A stretch of 64,000 bases of DNA from Polynucleobacter necessarius (GTDB lineage Bacteria; Pseudomonadota; Gammaproteobacteria; Burkholderiales; Burkholderiaceae), in NCBI RefSeq assembly GCF_900095215.1, contig NZ_LT606949.1, positions 550,284-614,283 of the forward strand, given 5' to 3'. Shown in pieces: positions 31,101 through 41,832 of this stretch. A model generated the notes under the pieces. That model made no database searches. It was not told where the DNA came from and worked only from the letters and a program-made list of their open reading frames with translations. Each line of letters begins with the position of its first letter. The first letter of the stretch is position 1. A program made the position numbers and the translations under genes.

Positions 31101-31188
31101 CACTGCCACCATTCTTACGCTCCTAGTATTGCCAGTAATTTATGGCTGGTTCAGAGCGCGTGCGTTAACTCCGGCCAGCAATATTTAA
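28119..31188 (+). pseudogene. CusA/CzcA-type heavy-metal RND pump, multiply disrupted
   Basis: GTG 28119 follows the adaptor stop directly. The protein is a heavy-metal RND pump by the N-terminal GRSTTEVEQQVTIPVENALA and the porter segments. It breaks near 29465 (frame change with missing bases before MGGVDGIIFKPMAF), at TGA codons 30089-30091 and 30137-30139, and near 30766, where one missing T separates SAFGNFRDASL from MSNVPFAAIGG. Together the pieces span the full length of about 1000 residues. Four lesions show that the pump has been nonfunctional for some time. It closes the dead CBA operon. Confidence 0.85.
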
Positions 31189-31219
31189 TTTGATAGACAA
31201 GGGAAAGTAATCAACTGTT

Positions 31220-32014
31220 ATGAGTAACCGTCAACCCCACATCCTGGTTTCGAATGATGATGGCTATTTGGCTCCGGGCTTATTGGCTTTGGTCAATGCC
31301 GTGCGCCCTTTGGGTCGTATTACAGTAATCGCTCCCGAGCAAAACCATAGTGGTGCCTCTAATTCCCTAACTCTATCCAGACCACTCTCGATTCATCGAG
31401 TAGCTGGTGGTGAGCGCGATGGCTTTTTCTTTCTCAACGGCACACCTACAGATTGTGTCCACGTTGCTATGACAGGCTTTCTGGATGAGAAGCCCGATTT
31501 AGTGATTTCTGGAATTAATCAGGGTGAGAATATGGGGGAAGATACGCTTTACTCTGGCACTGTGGCTGCCGCGATTGAGGGTGTGATGTTTGGGGTGCCC
31601 GGCATTGCTTTCTCTCAAACGGATCGCGGTTGGAATCGTGCTGAAGATGCCGCTAAAGCAGCGCATGATGTAGTGGCTCAGATGCTGGTCTCTGCTTTAA
31701 GCAAAAAGCATGCTGATGGTGTAGCAACATTACTCAATGTGAATATCCCGAATCGTCCCTATGCGGATCTTTATCGCTGGCGCGTTACTCGTTTGGGTAA
31801 TCGCCATCATTCACAGCCAGTGGTGGTGCAAGATAGTCCGCGTGGCGAAAAGATCTACTGGATCGGTGCCGCAGGGGATGTAAAAGAGGGCTCTGAAGGC
31901 ACAGACTTTCATGCGATTGCAGAGGGGTGTATTTCAATTACACCAATGCAGTTGGATTTAACGCATCATGCGCGTTTAGCGGCGATGCGAGCAAATGGCT
32001 GGGATCGCGGTTGA
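31220..32014 (+). CDS. surE: 5'/3'-nucleotidase SurE
   Basis: The 264-aa protein begins with the metal-binding [13 protein letters not shown] and contains [18 protein letters not shown] and [20 protein letters not shown], all diagnostic for SurE. The enzyme dephosphorylates nucleoside monophosphates in stationary phase. Its stop overlaps a TTG (TTGA) that would start the pcm homologue; surE-pcm-nlpD is a conserved set. Confidence 0.95.
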   Translation: MSNRQPHILVSNDDGYLAPGLLALVNAVRPLGRITVIAPEQNHSGASNSLTLSRPLSIHRVAGGERDGFFFLNGTPTDCVHVAMTGFLDEKPDLVISGINQGENMGEDTLYSGTVAAAIEGVMFGVPGIAFSQTDRGWNRAEDAAKAAHDVVAQMLVSALSKKHADGVATLLNVNIPNRPYADLYRWRVTRLGNRHHSQPVVVQDSPRGEKIYWIGAAGDVKEGSEGTDFHAIAEGCISITPMQLDLTHHARLAAMRANGWDRG

Positions 32015-32673
32015 AGGTTCCCACCGAACGCTTTGCCGTCTATCGACAGGCCCTAGCTGCAAAAGTGCACGTTGGTGGTGTCAAGCACGGAAAAACACTA
32101 GAGGCAATTGCAACCGTTCCAAGACATGCATTTATGGATGCGGGTTTGCATACGCAAGCTTATGAAGATACCGCATTACCCATTGGGCATGAACAAACCA
32201 TTTCAAAGCCATCCGTGGTGGCGCGTATGATTGAGTTACTCCATAAACCAAAGCACAAGCTTGGCAAGGTGTTAGAGATTGGGACTGGTTGTGGCTATCA
32301 AGCAGCAGTGCTGAGTTTGCTAGCTGATGAGGTTTACTCTATTGAGCGCATTCGCCCTCTCCATGATATGGCTAGGGCAAAGTTACGCCCATTTCGGATT
32401 AATAATATCCGCCTGATTTATGGCGATGGTATTTTTGGGTTTTCCCAAAGCAGCTCCATTTGATGGAATTATTTTGGCTGCGGCAGGTTTAGGAATTCCG
32501 GATGCTTTATTGGATCAGTTGTCGATTGGTGGGGGCGCTTAGTAGCACCAGTGGCGAAAAATGATAAAGAGCAGCAACTGGTGATGGTGGAGAGAATGAG
32601 TTCCCAGCGCTATCAAAGAAGAACCGTGCTGGACGAGGTCTTTTTTGTCCCCTTACAATCAGGGGTAGTATGA
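32011..32673 (+). pseudogene. pcm: Protein-L-isoaspartate O-methyltransferase, frameshifted
   Basis: The product starts at TTG 32011 ([18 protein letters not shown]) and shows the methyltransferase features PRHAFMD, ALPIGHEQTISKPSVVARM and VLEIGTGCGYQAAVLS (SAM-binding motif I). An extra T in ATTTTTGGG (near 32433) breaks the frame before [16 protein letters not shown]. Two extra G near 32530 (GGGGG) break it again before [10 protein letters not shown]. Repair of isoaspartyl damage by this gene is therefore lost. The dead gene lies between intact surE and nlpD. Confidence 0.85.
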
Positions 32674-32709
32674 GATTTATGATGAATTTCCAATTCAGAA
32701 CCTAATTTG

Positions 32710-33489
32710 ATGCCGCTGACATTATTGAAGACTTTTCTTATTGCGCTCATCACCACATCCTTGATGTTGGTAGTGGGTTGCTCTACGCCTCGCACTAAAC
32801 CCGCTAGTGTGACTGATCGCACTGGCGCTGCTAGTAAGCCAGCTCCTCCTGGCTACTATCGAGTAAAAAGGGGCGATACCTTAGCCCGCATTGCCTTGGA
32901 TAACGGTCAGGCACCACGTGATGTCACTCAGTGGAATAAGGCAGTCAATCCGAGCTTTAATCCCAATGTGATTGCAGTGGGTGATTTAATTTTGATTAAA
33001 GCACCGGGTGACACCAAGCCTGCGCGTGTTGCTCAGAAGAAAGCGGTAACCGATAAGCCTGACTCCCCGGCACTAGTCCAATCTCAGACATCAACTCCAG
33101 AACCAGCAAAGTCAGAAGTTGTTGCTGAACCCGGTATTCGCTTATCTTGGCCTGTCAAAGGTAAGATCACAGGTGAGTTCAGTGAAGCTAACAAAGGAAT
33201 TGATATCGCCGGCAAAGTCGGGGAGCCTGTTCTGTCGGCATCAGATGGCAAAGTGGTGTACGCGGGCAATAGCTTACGTGGATATGGCAATCTCGTGATT
33301 GTGAAGCATGACAACACCTATCTGACTGCTTACGCGCATAACAGCAAGCTCTTGGTAAAAGAGGGTGATGCTGTTCGAAAAGGGCAAAAGATTGCCGAGA
33401 TTGGTGATACAGATGCCACCTCAGCGAAGCTGCATTTTGAATTACGCGTCAACGGTAAACCAGTTAATCCAACACCGTATTTGCAGTAA
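32710..33489 (+). CDS. nlpD: NlpD-like murein hydrolase activator lipoprotein
   Basis: A lipoprotein (lipobox VVGC) with a LysM domain (YRVKRGDTLARIALDNG, residues about 50-94) and a C-terminal LytM/M23 domain with LRGYGNLVIVKHDNTYLTAY and AKLHFELRVNGKPVNPTPYL. The position of the first zinc ligand is replaced (NKGIDI instead of H.GID), as in NlpD/EnvC activators that switch on AmiC without hydrolysing murein themselves. I start at ATG 32710; the frame also offers a TTG three bases earlier. Confidence 0.9.
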   Translation: MPLTLLKTFLIALITTSLMLVVGCSTPRTKPASVTDRTGAASKPAPPGYYRVKRGDTLARIALDNGQAPRDVTQWNKAVNPSFNPNVIAVGDLILIKAPGDTKPARVAQKKAVTDKPDSPALVQSQTSTPEPAKSEVVAEPGIRLSWPVKGKITGEFSEANKGIDIAGKVGEPVLSASDGKVVYAGNSLRGYGNLVIVKHDNTYLTAYAHNSKLLVKEGDAVRKGQKIAEIGDTDATSAKLHFELRVNGKPVNPTPYLQ

Positions 33490-33505
33490 GTTGCAGTAAA
33501 CACGC

Positions 33506-34326
33506 ATGGCGACTGTTCTCGTATTTGATATTGAAACCAGTCCGGATGTAGCGGGTTTGCGTCGCCTGGAAGATTTTCCGGATTCGATGGGCGATGCCGA
33601 AGTGGCAGCTCAGGCTATGTCTGATCGTGCCGCCAAAACCGGTAGTGAATTGCTTCCTTTATTCTTCCAAAAAATTGTTGCCATCTCTTGTGTGATTCGT
33701 AGGACAACGAAGGAAGGGTTGCCGCAAATTAAAGTGGGCACCTTAGGAATACCGCAGGATGATGAGAAGGTCCTGGTTCAAGCTTTTTTGATTTGGTTGA
33801 AAAATATACGCCTCAATTAGTTTCATGGAATGGCAGTGGCTTTGATTTACCAGTATTGCACTATCGCGCCTTAGCCAATCATGTGCAAGCTTCTCGTTAT
33901 TGGGAGATGGGTGAGAGCCAAGAAGCCGATAGCCGAGAATTTAAGTGGAATAACTACATTAGTCGCTACCACATGCGTCATTTGGACATGATGGATCTGC
34001 TGGCTAAATTTAATGGTCGCGCCAATGCGCCATTGGATGGCTTAGTAAAGCTCTGTGGTTTTCCGGGCAAGATGGGCATGTACGGTAGCCAAGTCTGGCC
34101 AGCCTACCAAGACGGCAAAATTAATGATATTCGTCGCTACTGTGAGACTGATGTTGTCAATACTTATCTGATGTATTGCCGCTTTCAATTATTGCGCGGT
34201 GGATTTTCTCTTGAAGAGTATCAAGAGGAAATTCAATTTGTACAAGCATATTTAGAAAAAGAATCCAAAGAACCTAACAGCGGTCAATGGCAAGAATATC
34301 TCCAAGGTTTTTCAGCAGATGCGTAG
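33506..34326 (+). pseudogene. PolB-like 3'-5' exonuclease, single-base frameshift
   Basis: The first frame shows the exonuclease I motif VLVFDIETSPD. The second contains WNGSGFDLPVLHYRAL (motif II), DMMDLLAKFNG and YCETDVVNTYLMYCRF (motif III). The frames are joined at the T6 run 33784-33789, where one more T restores QAFFDLVEKYTPQLVSWN. The family is the predicted exonuclease related to the proofreading domain of PolB (DNA_pol_B_exo2). Everything else is intact, so the lesion looks recent or could be a base-calling problem. Confidence 0.8.
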
Positions 34327-35746
34327 ATGGGATAAGCCAGTCAATATCGAAGTGGCTGCGCCAATACAAGTTGAAGCTTTAGATCTCGATGCTCAGGGAA
34401 TAGCCCGTTTAGCGCCTAATGAAGAAGAGCTTTCTCAAGGGCAAAGTGGCAAAGTAATCTTTATTAAAGGCGCATTGCCAACGGAGGTAGTCAGATACAC
34501 CATCATCAGCGATAAGGCGCGCTTTAGTAAAGCCAAAGTGCGTGAGATTCTTAAGCCTGCGGTATTTAGAGCTGCACCCAAATGCGCTGCATTTGGTGTA
34601 TGTGGTGGCTGCACTATGCAGCATTTGAATATTCGCGCGCAAGTAGCGATCAAACAACGGGTTCTGGAAGATGACCTGCAGCATATTGCCAAAGTAAAGC
34701 CTGGGGAAATTCTGCGCCCAATGGGTTGTCCTACTTGGGAGTATCGTCACCGCACGCGATTAATCGCTGTAAATCGCTCTATTAAAAAAGGAACTGTATT
34801 AATTGGTTTTCATGAGGGTAAGAGCGGTTATGTAGCTGATATGTTGGCATGCGAAATTTTGCCCAGGCATATCTCCAATCTTTTGCCGGAGATGCGTAAA
34901 TTGGTCATGGGTTTGTCTATCGTTGATCGCATGCCGCAGATTGAAATTGCCGTAGGCGAACCAGCAGATCCGCAATCAGATGATCCTAATAACTCAAGAC
35001 CAGTCACAGCTTTGGTGTGTCGCAATCTCAAGCCTTTAACAGGTGAGGATGAGCGACTGCTACGAGCATTTGCTGATCGACATCAAGCTTGGATATGGCT
35101 GCAACCCAAGGGCATAGAGACGGTGGCGCCGTTTTACCCAGAGCTTGGCAAGCTTTGTTACCGCTTGCCTGAATTTGAAATTGAGATGCCGTTTCAGCCT
35201 GCCGATTTTACGCAGGTCAATCACATGATGAATCGCGCCTTGGTAAGCAGGGCGATGCGATTATTGGAGGTGCAGTCAACGGATCGTGTACTGGATTTAT
35301 TTTGTGGCATTGGTAACTTCACATTACCGCTTGCCAGAAAAGCAAAACAGGTTTTAGGCATAGAAGGGCTTGAGAGTTTGACAACTCGTGCAAATGCGAA
35401 TGCGCACCATAATGGTTTGGTCGATAAAGTCAGCTTTATGCGAAGCGACTTATTTGAAGTGACGCCAGAAACAGTTGCTTTTTGGGGTAAAGCGGAGCGC
35501 TGGCTCATGGATCCTCCACGCGAATGGGCGATGGAAATTTGTAAAGCGCTTGCAGAATTAAATGTGCAGCAAAGTGATTGGCTGCCACAACGGATAGTCT
35601 ATGTCTCATGCAATCCAACAACCTTGGCAAGGGATGTCGAAATCTTGTGTCATGAAGCGGGCTACCAACTGAGCAGTGCCGGGATTATTAATATGTTCCC
35701 CCACACCTCTCATGTGGAGTCAATGACGGTCTTTGATCGCTTGTAG
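34319..35746 (+). CDS. rlmD: 23S rRNA m5U1939 methyltransferase RlmD
   Basis: The 475-aa protein has an N-terminal TRAM domain, the 4Fe-4S cysteines in APKCAAFGVCGGCTMQH, the SAM motif VLDLFCGIGNFTLPLA and the catalytic VSCNPTTLARDVEIL. It methylates U1939 of 23S rRNA. It overlaps the upstream exonuclease gene by eight bases. There are two in-frame candidate starts within the first codons; ATG 34319 is used. Confidence 0.92.
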   Translation: MRRWDKPVNIEVAAPIQVEALDLDAQGIARLAPNEEELSQGQSGKVIFIKGALPTEVVRYTIISDKARFSKAKVREILKPAVFRAAPKCAAFGVCGGCTMQHLNIRAQVAIKQRVLEDDLQHIAKVKPGEILRPMGCPTWEYRHRTRLIAVNRSIKKGTVLIGFHEGKSGYVADMLACEILPRHISNLLPEMRKLVMGLSIVDRMPQIEIAVGEPADPQSDDPNNSRPVTALVCRNLKPLTGEDERLLRAFADRHQAWIWLQPKGIETVAPFYPELGKLCYRLPEFEIEMPFQPADFTQVNHMMNRALVSRAMRLLEVQSTDRVLDLFCGIGNFTLPLARKAKQVLGIEGLESLTTRANANAHHNGLVDKVSFMRSDLFEVTPETVAFWGKAERWLMDPPREWAMEICKALAELNVQQSDWLPQRIVYVSCNPTTLARDVEILCHEAGYQLSSAGIINMFPHTSHVESMTVFDRL

Positions 35747-35768
35747 TCGGCTAAATAGGTAGGATGGA

Positions 35769-35790
35769 AAAGGCGCCCGTAGGCGCCTTT
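35769..35790. terminator. Hairpin between rlmD and yccA
   Basis: AAAGGCGCC and GGCGCCTTT are complementary around CGTA, a strong nine-pair stem with a short T3 tail on the plus strand and a matching A3 side on the minus strand. It sits between convergent genes and probably serves both. Confidence 0.65.
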
Positions 35791-35829
35791 GGAGAGTTTC
35801 ACGCCCAATAATTAGACGTAAGGCTTTCC

Positions 35830-36531
35830 TTAATCTCTATTGCCACCAACAATACCCAAAAGGGCAAGCAGGTTGGTGAAGACGTTGTATACATCTAAGT
35901 AAATCGCCAAAGTAGCCATGATGTAGTTAGTCTCGCCACCATTAATAACGCGCTGCACATCAACCAAGATGAAGGCGGAGAAGATTGCGATGGCAAGCAC
36001 CATCACAGTCAACATTAATGCGGGTAACTGCAACCAGATGTTTGCTAGTGAGGCAACGATTAACAGCAGAACGCCAACCATGAGCCATTTGCCCATACCG
36101 GCAAAATCACTTTTGCTTACAGTAGCAATAGTTGCCATAGTGGCAAAAATTGCGGCTGTGCCGCCAAAGGACAGCATGATGAGTGAAGCACCATTGCTAT
36201 AGCTGTTGAGGGTGAAGCCAACCAAACGGGACAGCATGATGCCCATGAAGAAGGTGAATCCCAAAAGCAGCAAAACACCTACACCAGTGTCTTTGTTTTT
36301 CTCAATTGCCCAGAAGAAGCCAAAAGCAACTGCCATAAACACCATAAATCCAATAAAAGGGCTGCCAGAGAATAGATCTAAGCCCATTGCAACGCCAAGC
36401 CAGGCGCCAATGACAGTAGGCACCATGGAGAGCGCCAATAGGGCATAGGTATTGCGGAGTACGCGGTTGCGTACCTGGACGGTGCTAATTGAGCCGGTTT
36501 GGCCAAAGCGGTAAGAGTTCAGATCATTCAT
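35830..36531 (-). CDS. Bax inhibitor-1 / YccA family membrane protein
   Basis: I start at ATG 36531 (MNDLNSYRFGQTG) because AAGGAG stands just before it; an upstream ATG at 36570 gives a poorer site. The 233-aa protein has about seven hydrophobic helices and the BI-1 features VLRNTYALLALSMVPTVIGA and the C-terminal AIYLDVYNVFTNLLALLGI with an acidic helix. E. coli YccA inhibits FtsH; the function here is inferred from family. A TATACT -10 element with TTGAAA 15 bases upstream lies at about 36591-36617 on the minus strand. Confidence 0.9.
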   Translation of the reverse strand: MNDLNSYRFGQTGSISTVQVRNRVLRNTYALLALSMVPTVIGAWLGVAMGLDLFSGSPFIGFMVFMAVAFGFFWAIEKNKDTGVGVLLLLGFTFFMGIMLSRLVGFTLNSYSNGASLIMLSFGGTAAIFATMATIATVSKSDFAGMGKWLMVGVLLLIVASLANIWLQLPALMLTVMVLAIAIFSAFILVDVQRVINGGETNYIMATLAIYLDVYNVFTNLLALLGIVGGNRD

Positions 36532-36786
36532 ATTGACTCCTTCTTTTTCATAGTTATTACAAGAGCCCATGAAGGGCTGTTGACACTAAGAGTATAGACA
36601 AAACACCCTAATTTCAAGCCCCCACGGAAAAGACCTACAAATTAGAGGCTTATGCCATGTAAATTCAATGGCTTAGCCCTACTTATATAGGGGTAAATAC
36701 TGTCAGGCAATGTATAATTCGGGGGTCGCTAGAGTGGGGTGGCTTATCAACCCCAACTAGAAAATACATTTGTATTGGAGTCTTGA

Positions 36787-37212
36787 ATGGCAATTGAACG
36801 CACGCTTTCTATCATCAAACCTGATGCTGTCGCTAAAAACGTTATCGGCAAAATCTATGACCGTTTCGAATCTGCTGGTTTGAAGATTGTTGCTTCCAGA
36901 ATGACGCATTTGTCACAAAATGAAGCTGAGCAGTTCTATGGCGTTCACAAAGATCGTCCTTTCTTCAAAGACTTGGTGAGCTTCATGATTTCCGGTCCTG
37001 TAATGATTCAAGTTTTGCAAGGCGAAGGCGCTATTGCTAAGAATCGTGACCTGATGGGCGCTACTGATCCTAAGAAGGCTGAAAAAGGCACAATCCGCGC
37101 TGACTTTGCTGACAGTATTGATGCAAACGCTGTGCACGGTTCTGACGCTCCTGAAACAGCTGCTGTGGAAGTTGCATTCTTCTTCCCTGGCATGAATGTT
37201 TTCAATCGTTAA
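36787..37212 (+). CDS. ndk: Nucleoside diphosphate kinase
   Basis: The 141-aa protein begins [15 protein letters not shown] and has the phosphohistidine site H117 in [12 protein letters not shown]. It balances nucleoside triphosphate pools using ATP. A TATAAT element lies at 36713-36718. The untranslated leader contains a G/C hairpin (GAGTGGGGT near 36732, ACCCCAACT near 36750). It is the first gene of the long core cluster. Confidence 0.97.
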   Translation: MAIERTLSIIKPDAVAKNVIGKIYDRFESAGLKIVASRMTHLSQNEAEQFYGVHKDRPFFKDLVSFMISGPVMIQVLQGEGAIAKNRDLMGATDPKKAEKGTIRADFADSIDANAVHGSDAPETAAVEVAFFFPGMNVFNR

Positions 37213-37265
37213 TCAACGATTGCTAACGAACAACCTATTTGCTATTTAATTTATAATTAGGCGCA

Positions 37266-38462
37266 TTGACCTCCCCGCGCGTAAATCTCTTAGATTTTGA
37301 TGCTGATCAAATGGCGGCGTATGTCGCGGGTTTGAATGAAAAGCCCTTTAGGGCAAAGCAACTCATACAGTGGATACATCAACGTGGTGTGTCAGATATC
37401 AATGACATGAGTGATTTAGCAAAAAGCTTGAGAGCCACCTTGCTAGATACAGCAGAAGTTCTTTCTCTTCCTGTTATTAAAGATGAGCGCGCGCTGGATG
37501 GCACCCGCAAGTGGTTGCTAGATGTGGGCGCTGGTAATGCGGTCGAGTCTGTGTTTATTCCTGAGGATGACCGAGGCACTTTGTGTATCTCTTCTCAAGC
37601 GGGCTGTGCGGTTAATTGCCGTTTTTGCTCAACTGGACACCAAGGCTTTTCGCGCAACCTGACTTCCGGGGAAATCATTGGGCAGCTGTGGTTTGCCGAG
37701 CATCTATTGCGCAATGATCCAGAGGCGATTCGTCGCATTGAAAAATTTCCAACTCCAGGTTGGGAGCACACTGGTCGTGTGATTTCAAATGTGGTGATGA
37801 TGGGCATGGGCGAGCCTCTGCTCAATTACGACAACGTGGTTTCTGCATTACCTTTAATGCTCGATGACAGGGCGTATGGTTTATCACGTCGTCGCGTAAC
37901 CGTTTCTACGTCGGGTGTAGTGCCGATGATTGATCGGTTGGCACAAGACTGCCCAGTAGCATTGGCAGTTTCCTTGCATGCGCCGAATGACGCATTGCGT
38001 GATCAACTAGTACCACTGAACAAAAAATATCCATTACGTGAATTGCTTGATGCTTGCGAGCGCTACTTGCCATTTGCACCCAGAGATTTTTTGACGTTTG
38101 AATATTGCATGCTCGATGGCGTCAATGATTCAGATATCGAGGCTAAAGAGCTGGTGCGATTACTCAAAAATATTAAGTGCAAGATCAATCTCATCCCATT
38201 TAATCCATTCCCTGAATCGGGTCTCAAACGCTCGCCAGCCCAGCGTGTAAATGTTTTCGCTAGCATTCTCTTAGATGCGGGCATGGTGGCTACAGTCCGC
38301 AAGACCCGTGGTGATGACATTGCTGCTGCTTGTGGCCAGTTGGCAGGTGATGTAGTAGACCGTACCCGAGTGCGTGAACGTGATGTGCATAGCGCCGAGC
38401 TCGAAATCGCCGAGGTTGAATCGAATGGGCAGCCAATTGAGTGGCTCAAAACATTAAATTAA
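37266..38462 (+). CDS. rlmN: 23S rRNA/tRNA adenine-C2 methyltransferase RlmN
   Basis: Radical SAM protein of 398 aa with the CxxxCxxC motif at C114, C118 and C121 ([20 protein letters not shown]), [12 protein letters not shown] and the C-terminal cysteine motif [15 protein letters not shown]. It methylates A2503 of 23S rRNA and A37 of some tRNAs. The start is TTG 37266, 53 bases after ndk, with no better ATG nearby. Confidence 0.95.
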   Translation: MTSPRVNLLDFDADQMAAYVAGLNEKPFRAKQLIQWIHQRGVSDINDMSDLAKSLRATLLDTAEVLSLPVIKDERALDGTRKWLLDVGAGNAVESVFIPEDDRGTLCISSQAGCAVNCRFCSTGHQGFSRNLTSGEIIGQLWFAEHLLRNDPEAIRRIEKFPTPGWEHTGRVISNVVMMGMGEPLLNYDNVVSALPLMLDDRAYGLSRRRVTVSTSGVVPMIDRLAQDCPVALAVSLHAPNDALRDQLVPLNKKYPLRELLDACERYLPFAPRDFLTFEYCMLDGVNDSDIEAKELVRLLKNIKCKINLIPFNPFPESGLKRSPAQRVNVFASILLDAGMVATVRKTRGDDIAAACGQLAGDVVDRTRVRERDVHSAELEIAEVESNGQPIEWLKTLN

Positions 38463-38489
38463 TCATTAGATCCTAACCACCAGATCCCC

Positions 38490-39755
38490 ATGAGCTCTAA
38501 TTCATTACCTCCATTGCCACTAGGACCTAGCCCTAAGCGCGCAACTCGCCAAGCAACTGTTGCTTGGAAAACGAACATCATCACCATTGGTGGTGATGCG
38601 CCTGTACGCGTGCAATCGATGACTAACACCGATACTGCGGATGCTGTAGGCACTACGATTCAGGTCAAAGAATTGGCGCGCGCAGGTTCAGAGATGGTTC
38701 GTATTACTGTGAATACGCCTGAGGCAGCGGCAGCGGTTCCGTATATTCGTGATCAGTTAGACAAGATGAATGTCTTGGTGCCCTTGATTGGTGATTTTCA
38801 CTATAACGGCCATACTTTATTAAATGATTTTCCGGAATGCGCTAAAGCGCTCTCAAAGTACCGGATGAACCCAGGTAATGTGGGCAAAGGCGCTAAGCGT
38901 GACCCTCAATTCGCGCAAATGATTGAGGCTGCTTGCAAATACGATAAGCCGATTCGCATTGGCGTGAACTGGGGCAGCTTAGATCAGGATCTTCTGGCTT
39001 CTATCATGGATAGTAATGCGGCATTAGCGGTTCCAAAAACCGCGCAAGAAGTGATGATTGAGGCATTGATTCAGTCAGCTCTGCAGTCTGCTGAAAAAGC
39101 GGTTGAGTTTGGCATGAATCCTGATCAAATTTTGCTTTCTTGCAAGGTGAGCAATGTTCAAGATTTGGTGGCGGTATATCGCGACCTCTCGCGTCGGTCT
39201 GACTATCCATTGCATTTAGGCTTAACAGAAGCGGGTATGGGAAGCAAAGGCATTGTGTCTTCCACAGCGGCAATGAGTATTTTGTTGCAAGAGGGTATTG
39301 GCGATACAATTCGCGTTTCCTTGACACCTGACCCAGGCGCACCTCGCGAGAACGAAATCATCGTTGCCCAAGAAATTTTGCAAACTATGGGCTTGCGTAA
39401 TTTCACTCCAATGGTAATTGCCTGCCCTGGATGCGGCAGAACTACCAGCACAACTTTTCAGGAGTTGGCGGCGAATATTCAATCCTATTTGCGTCAACAA
39501 ATGCCGGTTTGGAAAAAGACCCATCCTGGGGTGGAGGATATGAACGTAGCTGTGATGGGATGTATCGTCAATGGCCCGGGCGAGAGTAAGCATGCCAATA
39601 TCGGCATTTCATTGCCTGGAACAGGGGAGACCCCAGCAGCACCAGTATTTGTGGATGGAGTTAAGGTGAAAACCCTGCGTGGTGAGAAAATTGCCGAAGA
39701 GTTTCAGGTAATTGTTGACGACTATGTGAAACAAAACTACGCACCTAAGGTTTAA
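38490..39755 (+). CDS. ispG: 4-hydroxy-3-methylbut-2-enyl diphosphate synthase
   Basis: The 421-aa protein has the N-terminal barrel ([39 protein letters not shown]) and the 4Fe-4S site [13 protein letters not shown] with a further conserved segment [20 protein letters not shown]. It catalyses the penultimate step of the MEP isoprenoid pathway. It directly follows rlmN here, with only 27 bases between, although pilus and RodZ-type genes often intervene in related genomes. Confidence 0.96.
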   Translation: MSSNSLPPLPLGPSPKRATRQATVAWKTNIITIGGDAPVRVQSMTNTDTADAVGTTIQVKELARAGSEMVRITVNTPEAAAAVPYIRDQLDKMNVLVPLIGDFHYNGHTLLNDFPECAKALSKYRMNPGNVGKGAKRDPQFAQMIEAACKYDKPIRIGVNWGSLDQDLLASIMDSNAALAVPKTAQEVMIEALIQSALQSAEKAVEFGMNPDQILLSCKVSNVQDLVAVYRDLSRRSDYPLHLGLTEAGMGSKGIVSSTAAMSILLQEGIGDTIRVSLTPDPGAPRENEIIVAQEILQTMGLRNFTPMVIACPGCGRTTSTTFQELAANIQSYLRQQMPVWKKTHPGVEDMNVAVMGCIVNGPGESKHANIGISLPGTGETPAAPVFVDGVKVKTLRGEKIAEEFQVIVDDYVKQNYAPKV

Positions 39756-39793
39756 CTGGATTTAAGTAAGGCAATAGCAAAACAATAATAAAA

Positions 39794-41125
39794 ATGACCG
39801 ATCAAAACAAAGACTCAAAAGCACAGACCAAGATTCAGACGATCAATGGCGTGCGCGGCATGAATGATTTGCTGCCAGCAGATGCTGCGCAGTGGGCGCA
39901 TCTTGAGCATATTCTACGCGATCTAACTCGCGCCTATGGATATGAATTTTTGCGAACACCTATTGTTGAAGCAACCGCAGTATTCCAGCGTGGCATTGGT
40001 GAGGTCGCCGACATTGTTGAGAAGGAAATGTATTCCTTTGAAGATCGTTTAAATGGCGAGCAACTGACTTTGCGCCCCGAGGGTACTGCCGCTTTAGTGC
40101 GCTCTGTGATTGAAAACAATTTGCTCTACGAAGGACCTAAGCGTCTCTGGTATACCGGCCCGATGTTCCGTCATGAGCGCCCACAGCGCGGGCGCTATCG
40201 CCAGTTCCATCAGTTTGGTGTTGAGGCCTTGGGTTTTGCTGGTCCCGATATTGATGCGGAACTCATCCTCATGGGTCAGCGCCTATGGGACGAGCTTGGT
40301 CTGAAGGGCATACGCCTGGAGATTAACTCTCTAGGTCAATCCCCTGAACGCGCAGAACATCGTGCGGCTTTAGTTACTTATTTTGAGAAAAGCAAATCAC
40401 AGCTTGACGAAGATGCGCAACGTCGACTGCTTACTAATCCGTTGCGTATTCTGGATTCTAAAAATCCGGAGATGCAAGTATTGATCGAGGGTGCACCAAA
40501 GTTATTGGACTTCTTGGGTGAAGAGTCGCTAAAGCATTTCAATGCGGTGCAGGCATTACTCAAAGCAAATAACATTCCTTACAAGATTAATCCGCGTTTA
40601 GTGCGCGGCTTGGATTATTACAATCTGACTGTGTGTGAGTGGGTGACTGAAGAGTTGGGCGCGCAAGGCACAATTGCGGGCGGCGGCCGTTACGATCCAT
40701 TGATCGAGCGTATGGGTGGTAAAGCCGCTCCTGCTTGCGGCTGGGCAATGGGCATGGAGCGCGTTTTAGAGTTGATGCAAGTTTCCGGCTCTTTGCCTGA
40801 AGCCCAGGCTCAATGTGATATCTTTGTTTTGCATCAAGGCGGTGAGACTTTAACGGCTGCCATGATTATTGCTGAGCGTTTACGTAGCGCAGGCATCGAT
40901 ACCATTCTGTTTTTCCCTCCGGATGGGCAATCTGCTAGCTTTAAGTCCCAAATGAAGAAGGCGGACGCCAGCGGCGCCGCCTTTGCGGTCATTATTGGCC
41001 CGGATGAGTTGGGTAAAAATGAGGCGCAACTCAAGGACTTACGTGGCACAGGGGAGCAGAAGTCAGTTCCTTTGGATGATGTCTTAGGGGCTGCAATTGA
41101 CGCCCTAGTAAGCGCCTCCGAATAG
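39794..41125 (+). CDS. hisS: Histidyl-tRNA synthetase
   Basis: Class II synthetase of 443 aa with motif 2 [23 protein letters not shown], the His-specific loop [15 protein letters not shown] and motif 3 [14 protein letters not shown]. The C-terminal anticodon-binding domain contains [14 protein letters not shown]. The short N-terminal extension ([13 protein letters not shown]) before [12 protein letters not shown] is probably native. Confidence 0.96.
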   Translation: MTDQNKDSKAQTKIQTINGVRGMNDLLPADAAQWAHLEHILRDLTRAYGYEFLRTPIVEATAVFQRGIGEVADIVEKEMYSFEDRLNGEQLTLRPEGTAALVRSVIENNLLYEGPKRLWYTGPMFRHERPQRGRYRQFHQFGVEALGFAGPDIDAELILMGQRLWDELGLKGIRLEINSLGQSPERAEHRAALVTYFEKSKSQLDEDAQRRLLTNPLRILDSKNPEMQVLIEGAPKLLDFLGEESLKHFNAVQALLKANNIPYKINPRLVRGLDYYNLTVCEWVTEELGAQGTIAGGGRYDPLIERMGGKAAPACGWAMGMERVLELMQVSGSLPEAQAQCDIFVLHQGGETLTAAMIIAERLRSAGIDTILFFPPDGQSASFKSQMKKADASGAAFAVIIGPDELGKNEAQLKDLRGTGEQKSVPLDDVLGAAIDALVSASE

Positions 41126-41172
41126 AATTAGCCTAATACCGATAGATTACTTATTAATGAGCTTGGATTGAC

Positions 41173-41832
41173 ATGCCTGTAGATCTAGAAGAACAAGAAC
41201 AATTAGACCAATTCAAAGCGTTTTGGCAAAAATATCGCAACGTCATTACGGGCGTAATTACTGCCGCTTTGTTTGTTTATGCTGCTTATAGTGGATATCA
41301 ATGGTGGCGCAATAGTCAGGCGCTTGAAGCCTCTAAGTTGTATGAAACGATGGTGGGTGCAATCGCCAAGGGGGATAAAGACCAAACTTTACGCGCTGCG
41401 GATGATTTGCAAAAAGACTTTAGTCGCACGCCTTATGCGGCAATGTCTAGCTTAATTGCGGCACGCATCGCATCCGATGCGAGTGATAGCGCAAAAGCGC
41501 TGGATTATTTGCGTTTGGCTGCTAAAAACGCTTCAAATGATGGCTATTTAGCATTGGCAAAATTGCGTTTGGTTTCTCAGTTGATCGAGCAGGGTGGTCA
41601 AAAGGATTTTGCCGAGGCAGATCAAATCTTGAGTCAAAAGCCCATCGCTGGTTTTGAGTCGTTATGGCTTGAACGTCGTGGTGACTGGTATTTAGCGCAA
41701 AAGAAAAATGCTGAAGCTAAAGCAAGATATCAAGAAGCTTGGAAGAAGTTAGACCAAGCAAAAGAATTTCCTGAAGAGGCGCGTCGTCTCTTGAAGGTGA
41801 AATTAGATGCCGTTGGAGGAGTTACTCAGTGA
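41173..41832 (+). CDS. yfgM: YfgM-like TPR membrane-anchored protein
   Basis: A 219-aa protein with one N-terminal membrane helix (VITGVITAALFVYAAYSGYQ) after a cytosolic LEEQEQLDQFKAFWQKY, and tetratricopeptide repeats behind it. YfgM interacts with SecYEG and periplasmic chaperones such as PpiD. It sits in its normal place between hisS and bamB, overlapping the bamB start. Confidence 0.9.
   Translation: MPVDLEEQEQLDQFKAFWQKYRNVITGVITAALFVYAAYSGYQWWRNSQALEASKLYETMVGAIAKGDKDQTLRAADDLQKDFSRTPYAAMSSLIAARIASDASDSAKALDYLRLAAKNASNDGYLALAKLRLVSQLIEQGGQKDFAEADQILSQKPIAGFESLWLERRGDWYLAQKKNAEAKARYQEAWKKLDQAKEFPEEARRLLKVKLDAVGGVTQ

Noticed and set aside
36720..36786. Riboswitch in the ndk leader
   Set aside because: A simple G/C hairpin is present but no conserved aptamer core is recognisable.
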